In this document: piece after piece, positions 9,350-16,937 of the stretch
Numbering within the stretch: the first letter of the stretch is position 1
Layout of the letters: each line of letters opens with the position of its first letter
DNA from: Prosthecodimorpha staleyi
GTDB lineage: Bacteria > Pseudomonadota > Alphaproteobacteria > Rhizobiales > Ancalomicrobiaceae
Assembly: GCF_018729455.1 (NCBI RefSeq)
Contig: NZ_JAHHZF010000003.1
Location: forward strand, 347,052 to 411,051
DNA: 64,000 nt
Reading direction: 5' to 3'
Program-made: the position numbers and the translations under genes
Notes under the pieces: model-generated
The model's database searches: none
Told to the model about the DNA's origin: nothing
Seen by the model: the letters and a program-made list of their open reading frames with translations, nothing else

Positions 9350-9907
9350 TCAGTCGAAGCCGTTCTCGCGCAGGGCGCGGATATGCGCGAAGGTGCGGGC
9401 CAGCTGCTCGATCACGACCAGCACCAGCCAGGTGGTCAGGACCATGACCGGCAGGGCGATCATGTCGAGGACGCCGAGCGGGCGGGTCGCAGCCGGCAGC
9501 AGGACCAGCCCGGCGACGGCCGCGAGCACCAGATTGCGCACGACCAGGGTCCAGGAGATGGCCTGGCCGGGACCGCCGCAGCCGCAATCGATCGTGGTCC
9601 GCCCGCGCGCGAGGTTGAGCGCCATGGCGCCCGCATAGGCGAGGAGCACCGCCATCGCGCCGAGGCCGCCGGCGACCCGGGCGGCGGGCCAGAGCAGCGC
9701 GGCGATCACGGCCGCCTCGGCGAGGCCGAGCAGCAGCGCGACCGGACCCGACAGCGCCGCCGGCAGCAGGCGGTAGTCCTCGACCTGCTGCCGGAAGGTC
9801 TCGAAATCCGAGGCCTTGTGCAGGAGGGCGCGCGCGAAGACCAGCACGGTCAGGCCGATCGCGGCGGCGACTAGGAGTGGATCCAGCGGCATCAGAACGG
9901 CCGCCAT
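9350..9907 (-). CDS. aauE: Amine dehydrogenase maturation membrane protein MauE/AauE (DoxX-like)
   Basis: A 185-residue polytopic membrane protein with four to five hydrophobic helices, of the MauE/DoxX type. The loop TIDCGCGGPGQ contains the paired cysteines typical of MauE, thought to pass oxidising equivalents to MauD for light-chain disulfide formation. It begins one base after the aauB stop (TGA-C-ATG), so translation is probably coupled. A gap of 69 bp separates it from aauD. Confidence 0.9.
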   Translation of the reverse strand: MAAVLMPLDPLLVAAAIGLTVLVFARALLHKASDFETFRQQVEDYRLLPAALSGPVALLLGLAEAAVIAALLWPAARVAGGLGAMAVLLAYAGAMALNLARGRTTIDCGCGGPGQAISWTLVVRNLVLAAVAGLVLLPAATRPLGVLDMIALPVMVLTTWLVLVVIEQLARTFAHIRALRENGFD

Positions 9908-9908
9908 G

Positions 9909-11063
9909 TCACTTGCCCTCGAGCTGGATGACGGCCTCGCCGACCTTGGCGGTCTTGACTTCCTTGACCGCCCCGCCCGCTTCGATGTCGTAGCGGATCA
10001 CCGCCGCGTCGATCGGGTTGACGCCGAACAGCGCCGGCTTGGCGCCGCCCAGGATGGCCAGCGTGGTGGCCGGCTGGGTCGGCGAGCGGCCGGCAACCGT
10101 CTTGGCCTTGAGGTCGATCGCCCAGATCTCCTCGGCCGGATTCTTGTGGCTGCCTTCCGCGCCGCCCTTGTGCATCAGCACGTAGAGCATGCCGGCCTTG
10201 GCATCGAGCGCCATCGGCTGGTACCCGCCGGGCCGCCAGTCGCCCTCGACATCCTTGGCGAGCGCGAAGCTGTCCTCGACGATCGCGGTCTCGCCGGCAA
10301 TCGAGACCTTGTGGACGACGCCCTGGAAGGAGACGAACCACAGCGTGTCGCCGTCCTGCTCGGCATGCAGGAACAAGGCGTCCTTGTCGGCATCGAAGAA
10401 TTTCGCGCTCGCCTTGGCGGTCGCCTTGGCGCCCTTCGCGTCGAGCGTGAAGCTGCGCATGGTGCCGTCGCCGCACAGCGTCGAGAACACGTTCACCTTG
10501 GCGGCCGAGGGATAGATGCCGTAGCAGCCGGGATTGGGCACCTCGCCGGACTGCTTGCCGGCCTTCATGTCGACCACCGTCACCGAGGTGGCCGGGGTCG
10601 CGTTCTGGACGAACATGAAGCGGCCGTCCGTTGAGGCCTGCATCAGCGGCCGGTAGTTCAGCGCCTGAGCCCGGCGGGAGACGATCCGGATCTCCTTCTT
10701 CAGCTCCAGGGTCTGCGTATCGTAGACCTCGAGCCAGTCGGACCGGTCGCCGCGCGTCAGTTTCGGATAGTAGCTGGTCGCGACATAGACCTCGTCGCGC
10801 CCCTTCGGCACGTAGAACTGGCCGGCGAAACCGGTCCCGATCAGACCGATCATCTCCAACGTTTCGGGATTGAGCACGTAGGCCCGGCCGTCGACGATAT
10901 GGTTGATGGCAATGTCGACCGCATAGATACGGGGCGTTGCAGAGTCGAGTCTGGTGACCGTGACCTTTTCGGGACGTAGATCTTCCGCCGCCGCGACGGT
11001 CGGCAAGACGGCGGCGGACGCCAGCAGCAACGTGGCGAAGACTTCTCGCGAGTTCTGACGCAT
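9909..11063 (-). CDS. aauB: Aromatic (aralkyl)amine dehydrogenase heavy chain
   Basis: A 384-residue precursor with a classic signal peptide (residues 1-25, cleaved after VAAAE-type Ala residues) followed by a beta-propeller of the MauB/AauB family: repeated blade sequences such as RIYAVDIAINHIVDGRAY, EVYVATSYYPKLTRGDRSDW and the conserved NYRPLMQ. The heavy chain forms the large alpha subunit around the TTQ light chain. The ATG 11063 has GAGGTGA upstream; the longer frame adds 29 residues that would destroy the signal peptide. It is the first gene of the run aauB-E-D-A-cyt-cyt, transcribed away from a divergent AraC regulator. Confidence 0.92.
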   Translation of the reverse strand: MRQNSREVFATLLLASAAVLPTVAAAEDLRPEKVTVTRLDSATPRIYAVDIAINHIVDGRAYVLNPETLEMIGLIGTGFAGQFYVPKGRDEVYVATSYYPKLTRGDRSDWLEVYDTQTLELKKEIRIVSRRAQALNYRPLMQASTDGRFMFVQNATPATSVTVVDMKAGKQSGEVPNPGCYGIYPSAAKVNVFSTLCGDGTMRSFTLDAKGAKATAKASAKFFDADKDALFLHAEQDGDTLWFVSFQGVVHKVSIAGETAIVEDSFALAKDVEGDWRPGGYQPMALDAKAGMLYVLMHKGGAEGSHKNPAEEIWAIDLKAKTVAGRSPTQPATTLAILGGAKPALFGVNPIDAAVIRYDIEAGGAVKEVKTAKVGEAVIQLEGK

Positions 11064-11263
11064 GGTCACCTCGAGCGGGCCCGATTTCGGATCGTCGAAG
11101 GCTAGTATCGCCCTGCCGTCGCGGTCTATCCGCTTTGCGCAAACCGACACTTGTTGCAGCGCACCAATTTTCAGCGTCCGGCGGCGCGTCTTTGTGCTTG
11201 CCTCGTCTCGGTGAAAGAGAAGACGATAGCGGTCCCGACCGACCGCCTCGAGGGGAGCGGCCC
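11064..11263. promoter_or_regulatory. Divergent control region between aauB and the AraC gene
   Basis: The 200-bp gap must hold promoters for both aauB (leftward) and the AraC regulator (rightward). A perfect 10-bp palindrome TTTGCGCAAA lies at 11134-11143, and the segment 11140-11175 is the least GC-rich part. No convincing -35/-10 pair was found, as expected for an activator-dependent promoter. The assignment rests on gene geometry. Confidence 0.5.
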
Positions 11264-12283
11264 ATGGGGGTCCCGATCAGCAACCCTGCACACGGCGCCG
11301 AACCCGGGCCGGATGCCGCCGTGACTGCCGCCCTGTCCGCCGGCGTCGAGCGCCGGGAAACGCGCTCGTCCGATATCGACGAACACGCCGCCGCCCTCGC
11401 CGGCTGGGACCAGTGCTACACCCAGCTCGATGCCGGTCCGTTCCGCGGACTGCTGACGCAGGTCGGGCTGCCCGGCATCACCCTCTTTGCCGAGACCACG
11501 AATCTGAAGCTGCGCCAGGACGTGGCCCCGCCGCCGAACAGCTTCGTGCTCGGCTTTCCCCTGCCGAGCAGCGCGCCGGGCCTGTTCCACGGCTGTCCGG
11601 CCGCCGAGGGCACCGCGCTCACGCTGCGCCACGGCGAGGCGCATGAGTTCATCTGCCACGAACGCATGCATCTCTCCGCCGTCGTGCTGGAGCTCGACCG
11701 CTGCCCCGCCTGGGGTCTCGACGCGGAGGATTTCTCCCGGGCGAAGATGCCGCCGATCGTCGGCGGACCGGCCGCCCAGGCGCTCGGCGCCTGGGTGATG
11801 GGCCTGGTCGGCGATCTGGTCGCGGCCGGCCCGATGATCGCCGACGAGACGGCGTTGGCCAGCCTGCCGGCCCTGATCGCCGGGCGCTGCCTGTCCCTGT
11901 TCGCCGCCGACGAGCGGCCCGCAGCCGATCTCAGTCCGAGCCAGCGCTACCGGATCGTCGCCGAGGCGCGCGCGCTGGTCGAGGCGGCCGAGACGGAACC
12001 GCCGCCCCTGACGGTGCTGGCCCGCCGGCTCGGCGTCTCGGTACGGACGCTGGAATATTGCTTCTCGGAGACGCTCGGCCTGTCGCCCTCGGCCTATATC
12101 CGCAATGTCCGCCTGCACGGTGCCCGGCGCGACCTCAAGGCCGCGGCCGGCACCGACGCGACCGTCGCCGACATCGCCATGGCCTGGGGCTTCTGGCATC
12201 TCGGCCGCTTCTCGGCCTTCTACCGCGACATGTTCGGCGAGAGCCCGAGCGAGACGCTCAAGAAGCGCGGCGCCCGGGCCTGA
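11264..12283 (+). CDS. AraC-family transcriptional regulator
   Basis: A 339-residue regulator with an N-terminal ligand-sensing region (about 1-220) and a C-terminal double helix-turn-helix of the AraC/XylS type (about 240-335: LTVLARRLGVSVRTLEYCFSE, then DIAMAWGFWHLGRFSAFYRDMFGESPSE). The N-terminal part begins like EutR/oxygenase regulators (QCYTQLDAGPFRG). The ATG 11264 follows GAGGGGAG. It is divergent from aauB, so it is the likely activator of amine dehydrogenase genes in response to an amine, which is inference from position. Confidence 0.85.
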   Translation: MGVPISNPAHGAEPGPDAAVTAALSAGVERRETRSSDIDEHAAALAGWDQCYTQLDAGPFRGLLTQVGLPGITLFAETTNLKLRQDVAPPPNSFVLGFPLPSSAPGLFHGCPAAEGTALTLRHGEAHEFICHERMHLSAVVLELDRCPAWGLDAEDFSRAKMPPIVGGPAAQALGAWVMGLVGDLVAAGPMIADETALASLPALIAGRCLSLFAADERPAADLSPSQRYRIVAEARALVEAAETEPPPLTVLARRLGVSVRTLEYCFSETLGLSPSAYIRNVRLHGARRDLKAAAGTDATVADIAMAWGFWHLGRFSAFYRDMFGESPSETLKKRGARA

Positions 12284-12291
12284 GACCGGCG

Positions 12292-13512
12292 CTACGACCG
12301 GCCGCCCTCGCGGATCACGCCGGCCAGACGCGCGATGCCGTCGTCGATGCGGTCGACCGGCGGCATCGAGAAGTTCAGCCGGATGGTGTTGGCGCCCGAA
12401 CCGTCGGCGAAGAAGGCGCGGCCGGGCACGAAGGCGACGCGGGCGGTCTCCACGGCCCGGGCCAGCAAGGCGGCGCCGTCGAAGCCCTCCGGCAGGGTGA
12501 CCCAGACGAACATGCCGCCCTCCGGCCGCGTCCAGGTGACGCCGGCCGGCATGTGCCGTTCGAGCGCGGCCAGCATGGCGTCGCGCTTGGCGCGGTAGGC
12601 GGCGACGAGGCGCGGCACCTGGGTCGCATAGACGGCCTCCGCGACCCGGTGCATGACCATCTGGTTGATGGTCGGCGTGTTGAGATCCGAGGCCTGCTTG
12701 ATCAGCACCAGCTTGCGGATCAGGACCTCGGCCGCGCAGATCCAGCCGAGCCGCAAGCCGGGCGCAAGCGTCTTGGAGAAGCTGCCACAGAAGATGGTGC
12801 GGCTGTCCTCGATGCCGCCGGAGCGGGCGATGTCGAGCGCCAGGATCGACGGTGGCGCCGCGCCGTCGTAGCGCAGCGGCAGATAGGCGGTGTCCTCGAT
12901 GACCGGGATGTCCAGCGCCTCGGCGAGATCGAGCAGCCCTTCGCGCTGCGCGAGATCGATGGTTTCGCCGGTCGGGTTGGCGAAATCCGGCGTCAGATAG
13001 GCGAATTTGACGCTGCCGCCGGCCGCCGCGGCCGCGTCGCGATAGGCGGCCGGCGTCATGTTGCCGCCGTCCGGATTGAGCCGGTCATAGCGCGGCTCGT
13101 AGCTGTTGAAGGCCTGCAGGGCGCCCAGATAGGTCGGCCAGGTGACCAGAGCCGTGTCGTCCGGCGACAGGAACAGCTTGCCGAGATAGTCGAGCCCCTG
13201 CTGCGAACCCGACGTGATCAGGATGTTGTCGACGCCGCAGGGCACGCCGATCTCGGCCATGCGCTCGACGATCCAGGCGCGGAGCGGCTGATAGCCCTCG
13301 CTGACCGAATATTGCAGCGCCGTGCCGGCCGTCTCGGCGCCGAGCACGTCGCGATAGGCGTCGGCGAAGGCCGTCGCAGGGAACAAGGCGGGATCCGGAA
13401 TGCCGCCCGCAAACGAGATGATGTCCGGCTGATCCAGCAGTTTCAACAACTCGCGGATCTCGGAGGCGCGCATCCGTTCGGCGCGCCGTGCAAAGCGTTT
13501 CTCCCAGTCCAT
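12292..13512 (-). CDS. PLP-dependent aminotransferase, 2-aminoadipate/kynurenine type
   Basis: A 406-residue fold-type I aminotransferase of the class I/II family, close to the free-standing MocR-like/LysN group. Visible landmarks are ISFAGGIPDP near residue 32, the TSGSQQGLD cofactor loop, TPDFANPTGE, and SFSKTLAPGLRLGW with the PLP-binding lysine. It begins with MDWEKRFARRAERMRAS, as in that group. It converges on the AraC gene (9 bp apart) and diverges from the Crp/Fnr gene. Substrates are probably alpha-amino acids such as 2-aminoadipate, aromatic or branched-chain ones. Confidence 0.85.
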   Translation of the reverse strand: MDWEKRFARRAERMRASEIRELLKLLDQPDIISFAGGIPDPALFPATAFADAYRDVLGAETAGTALQYSVSEGYQPLRAWIVERMAEIGVPCGVDNILITSGSQQGLDYLGKLFLSPDDTALVTWPTYLGALQAFNSYEPRYDRLNPDGGNMTPAAYRDAAAAAGGSVKFAYLTPDFANPTGETIDLAQREGLLDLAEALDIPVIEDTAYLPLRYDGAAPPSILALDIARSGGIEDSRTIFCGSFSKTLAPGLRLGWICAAEVLIRKLVLIKQASDLNTPTINQMVMHRVAEAVYATQVPRLVAAYRAKRDAMLAALERHMPAGVTWTRPEGGMFVWVTLPEGFDGAALLARAVETARVAFVPGRAFFADGSGANTIRLNFSMPPVDRIDDGIARLAGVIREGGRS

Positions 13513-13673
13513 GACCTTCCCCTTTTGACGTGGCCCCTTCTGGCGTGGGACAGCGACCTTAGACCTCCGGAAATTTATGTCAATAAGACTTACCTTTTCG
13601 CGGACGGACCGGTGGGCGCGACCGAACGGCCGGATCGCAGGCCCCCGGATTTCCCTGCCGACCGGCCTCGTCT

Positions 13674-14381
13674 ATGGTCCCCCGAGCGCAGCGGCGGGGC
13701 AAAGGGTTGATCACTGGGGAGACGTTTCTGGCCATCGCGGCCTGGTCGCGCGAACTCGCCGACGACGAGTTCGAGCGTGCGCGCCGCGGCATCGTCGAGA
13801 AGGCCTATCCGCGCGGCGCCTATCTGTGGCATCGCGGCGATCGCTTCGACCATTGGACCGGCGTTTCGCGCGGCCTGGTCAAGGTCTCGACCATCGCCAA
13901 GTCCGGCAAGGCGATGACCTTCACGGGGGTCAGGACCGGCGGCTGGTTCGGCGAGGGGACCATGCTGAAGGACGAGCCGCGCCAATACGACGTGGTTGCC
14001 CTGCGCGACACCCGCATCGCCCTGATGAACAAGGCGACCTTCGCCTGGCTGCTCGACCATTCGGTCGGCTTCAACCGCTTCCTCGTCCGCCAGCTTAACG
14101 AGCGGCTCGGTCAGTTCATGGCGCTGGTCGAATATGACCGCACCCTCGACGCACCCTCGCGCGTCGCCCGCACGCTCGGCTGGCTCTACGATCCGGTGCT
14201 CTATCCCAATCCGGCGCCCGACCTGGAGATCACCCAGGAGGAGATCGCGCTCCTCTGCGGCCTGTCGCGCCAGAGCACCAACGAGGCGCTCAAGGTGCTC
14301 GAACGGCGCGGCGTCGTGCAGACCGACCACGGCATCCTGACCGCCCCCGACCCGCAACGGCTATTGCGCTTCGAGACGTGA
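13674..14381 (+). CDS. Crp/Fnr-family transcriptional regulator
   Basis: A 235-residue protein with an N-terminal cyclic-nucleotide-binding-like beta-roll (about 40-140, including GVRTGGWFGEGTML) and a C-terminal winged helix (about 165-230: EITQEEIALLCGLSRQSTNEALKVLERRGVV). No FNR-type N-terminal cysteine cluster is present, so it is not an oxygen sensor of the iron-sulfur kind. The start at ATG 13674 is uncertain: a TTG at 13707 in frame would remove 11 residues. It is divergent from the aminotransferase, with 161 bp between the start codons. Confidence 0.85.
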   Translation: MVPRAQRRGKGLITGETFLAIAAWSRELADDEFERARRGIVEKAYPRGAYLWHRGDRFDHWTGVSRGLVKVSTIAKSGKAMTFTGVRTGGWFGEGTMLKDEPRQYDVVALRDTRIALMNKATFAWLLDHSVGFNRFLVRQLNERLGQFMALVEYDRTLDAPSRVARTLGWLYDPVLYPNPAPDLEITQEEIALLCGLSRQSTNEALKVLERRGVVQTDHGILTAPDPQRLLRFET

Positions 14382-14451
14382 GGCGGGGGAGATGGCCATT
14401 CGGGGCACCGTTCCGGTGGGCGGGGCGTTCGAGAGCGGGCGTGGACGGTCG

Positions 14452-14880
14452 TCAGTAGGCAGCGGGCAGTGGGCAGTGGGCAGTGGGCCCTGGAGCGTCT
14501 GACGCGGCCCCCCTGCCGCAATCTCCCAGCGCATCCCCGGACAAGGCCCGCAGGGCCGCCGATCCGGGGCCCACTCGCATCGCAGCAGGCGTCGGGATCT
14601 CCATTTATATCAAGGTCTTGCGGCAGGTCGCCAACAGAGTGGGTCCCGGCTCTCCGCTCCGCTTCGGCCGGGAATGCGGCCCTTCGGGGGCGGGGCCACC
14701 GCTGCCCGAACCTTCAGTTCGCCGGTCCTACGCGTCGTGCGGAGCGGGGCTGCCGCTATCTCCCAGCGCATCCCCGGACAAGGCCCGCAGGGCCGCCGAT
14801 CCGGGGCCCACTCGCATCTTGACTGCGTCAAGATCATGATGTCGACCGAGGTCTTGCGGCAAGTCGCCGGGGGAGCGGGT
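14452..14880. repeat. Mosaic palindromic intergenic repeat, reverse-orientation copies
   Basis: The 540-bp gap 14382-14921 holds no gene. From 14452 there are about five degenerate heptamers (GCAGTGG type, to 14487), then a unit with the hairpin-forming motif CCCCGGACAAGGCCC...GGGCCGCCGATCCGGGG and a second motif GGTCCCGGCTC...GGCCGGGA. A second copy of the first motif begins at about 14757 but continues with a different middle (14818-14850). The same modules occur in the opposite orientation at 22620-23400. The features resemble REP/BIME-type elements. Confidence 0.8.
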
Positions 14881-14921
14881 CCGGCTCTGCGCCGCGCCCC
14901 TCGTCAACACCAGGAGAGCCC

Positions 14922-15608
14922 ATGCCGCATGCCGCCACCGTTGAGACCGAGGGCCGGCCGATCGTGACGGTGGACGTGGCGCTGTTCACGCTCCTGCCGG
15001 AGGAGGGCCTCGCCATCGTGCTCGGCACGCGCGACCGGGAGCCCTTCGCGGGGCGGCCCGCTCTGTTCGGCGGCTTTCTCCGGCCCGGCTCGGACGGCAG
15101 CGCGACCGACGCTGCGCATCGTCTCCTGTCCGAGAAGGCGGGGCTGAAGGATGTCTTCGTCGAACAGCTGATGACTTTTTCCGGGCCCGATCGCGACCCG
15201 CGCGGCTGGTCGGTCTCGATCGCCTACTATGCGCTGGTGCCCTTCGGGCGTCTCGCCGGGGCCACGCCGGGGCTGGCGGTTTGGCCGGTCGGCCGGATGC
15301 CGCCGCTGGCGTTCGATCACGATCGGATCGCTGCCGCGGCGCTCGCCCGGCTCGGCGGCAAGGCCTCCTACTCGACCCTGCCGGCCTTCCTCTTGCCGAA
15401 GACCTTCACGCTGCCCGAACTGAAGGCGGTCTACGAGGCGGTGCTCGGCACCGCGCTCAACGACAGCGCCTTCCGCCGCAAGGTAATGGAGATGCGCATC
15501 CTGGAGGAGGTGCCGGAAAAGCGCGGCGCCACGGCCGGCAGCCGCCGCCCGGCCCAGCTCTGGCGGCTGGCCGCGGACCGGCTGGTCGAGTTCGACCGGA
15601 CGGTGTGA
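14922..15608 (+). CDS. Nudix-domain transcriptional regulator, NrtR-like
   Basis: A 228-residue protein with an N-terminal Nudix fold (about 12-145) and a C-terminal winged helix (about 150-225: TFTLPELKAVYEAVLGTALNDSAFRRKVMEM), the layout of NrtR. The Nudix box is degenerate: GGFLRPGSDG is followed by RLLSEKAGL where the catalytic REXXEE glutamates should be, so hydrolysis is unlikely and ligand sensing (ADP-ribose-like) is expected. NrtR homologues repress NAD-metabolism genes; none is adjacent. The ATG 14922 follows GGAGAG. It is isolated between the repeat block and an opposing aminotransferase gene. Confidence 0.8.
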   Translation: MPHAATVETEGRPIVTVDVALFTLLPEEGLAIVLGTRDREPFAGRPALFGGFLRPGSDGSATDAAHRLLSEKAGLKDVFVEQLMTFSGPDRDPRGWSVSIAYYALVPFGRLAGATPGLAVWPVGRMPPLAFDHDRIAAAALARLGGKASYSTLPAFLLPKTFTLPELKAVYEAVLGTALNDSAFRRKVMEMRILEEVPEKRGATAGSRRPAQLWRLAADRLVEFDRTV

Positions 15609-15654
15609 CCCGTCCGGTCGGGCGGCGGCTTTGTCCCGATCGGGATTTCGGCGG

Positions 15655-16836
15655 TCAGGCCGCGTTGCGGCGCTCCAGGAAGGCGCGGATGCGGTCGAGC
15701 GCCTTCAGGATGTTCTCGGTCGAGTTTGCGTAGGAGAGGCGGATGTAGCCCTCGCCATGGACGCCGAAATCCGGGCCGCCGATGGTGGCGACGCCGGCAT
15801 CCTCGAGCAGGGCGGAGGCGAGCGCCTTGGCCTTCCAGCCGGTCTTGGAGACGTTCGGGAAGGCGTAGAAGGCGCCTTTCGGGGTGGCGCAGGTCACGTC
15901 CGGCAGCCCGTTCAGCCCCTCGACGACCACCTTCCGACGGCGGTCGAACTCGGCGACCATGTCGGCGACGCAGTCCTGCGGGCCGGTCAGCGCGGCGATG
16001 CCGGCGAACTGGGCCGGGGCGTTGACACAGGAATAGGAATTGACCGCCAGCTTGCGGGCCATCTCGAAGAGCCGGTCCGGCCAGACCGAGAAGCCCATGC
16101 GCCAGCCGGTCATGGCGTAGGTCTTGGACCAGCCGTCGAGCAGGATCAGGCGGTCGCGGATCTCCGGGTAGGAGAGCAGCGAGACATGGGCCTCGCCGTC
16201 ATAGACCATCTGGCCGTAGATCTCGTCCGACATGATCGCCACGTCGGGGAAGCGGGCGAGGCCGGCGACGAGCGTGTCGATCTCCGCCTTCGGGGTGACG
16301 CCGCCGGTCGGGTTGGCGGGCGAATTGACGATGATCAGCCGCGTCGCCGGGGTGATCAGCGCCAGGGTCTCGTCGGCCGAGAAGGCGAAGCCGTTCTCCT
16401 CGCGGATCGGCACCGGCACGGCCTTGGCGCCGGTGAACTCGATCATCGAGCGGTAGATCGGGAAGCCGGGATCGGGATAGAGGATCTCTGCGCCCGGCTC
16501 GCCGAACATCAGGATCGCCATGAACATGGTGACCTTGCCGCCCGGCACGATCGTGATCCGTTCCGGGCTGACCTCGGTGCCGAGCCGGCGATGAATGTCG
16601 GCGGCGACCGCCTCGCGCAAGGGCAGGATGCCGGTCGCCGGCGTATAGCCGTGATGACCGTCGCGCAGCGCCTTCACGGCCGCCTCGACGATATGCTCGG
16701 GCGTGCGGAAATCCGGCTGCCCGATGCCGAGATTGATGATGTCGCGGCCCGAGGCGGCCAGCGCGGTGGCGCGCGCCAGCACCGCGAAGGCGTTTTCCTC
16801 GCCGATCCGGTCGAAACCCGCGATGGTCTTCAGCAT
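15655..16836 (-). CDS. PLP-dependent class I/II aminotransferase, aspartate aminotransferase-like
   Basis: A 393-residue fold-type I enzyme. Landmarks: INLGIGQPDF near residue 35, YPDPGFPIYRS, NSPANPTGG, SDEIYGQMVYD and GWSKTYAMTGWRMGF with the PLP lysine, and the C-terminal RLSYANS arginine that binds the substrate carboxylate. The ATG 16836 has GGGGAA upstream; a longer frame would add 11 residues. It is a different subfamily from the aminotransferase at 12292. The gene stands alone, converging on the Nudix regulator. Aspartate or a hydrophobic amino acid is the probable donor. Confidence 0.87.
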   Translation of the reverse strand: MLKTIAGFDRIGEENAFAVLARATALAASGRDIINLGIGQPDFRTPEHIVEAAVKALRDGHHGYTPATGILPLREAVAADIHRRLGTEVSPERITIVPGGKVTMFMAILMFGEPGAEILYPDPGFPIYRSMIEFTGAKAVPVPIREENGFAFSADETLALITPATRLIIVNSPANPTGGVTPKAEIDTLVAGLARFPDVAIMSDEIYGQMVYDGEAHVSLLSYPEIRDRLILLDGWSKTYAMTGWRMGFSVWPDRLFEMARKLAVNSYSCVNAPAQFAGIAALTGPQDCVADMVAEFDRRRKVVVEGLNGLPDVTCATPKGAFYAFPNVSKTGWKAKALASALLEDAGVATIGGPDFGVHGEGYIRLSYANSTENILKALDRIRAFLERRNAA

Positions 16837-16937
16837 GGACGTTCCCCTGTTCTTGGCCGCGGCCTTCATAGGGCCTCGCGCCGATCAGGGGAAGGGCGGC
16901 AGGGCGGCGCACACGTGCTGTCCGCCCGGCCGATACG

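Noticed and set aside
8113..11063. Methylamine dehydrogenase (mau) cluster
   Set aside because: The light-chain sequence around the disulfides and TTQ tryptophans matches aromatic amine dehydrogenase better, and no amicyanin, mauG or mauF gene is present.
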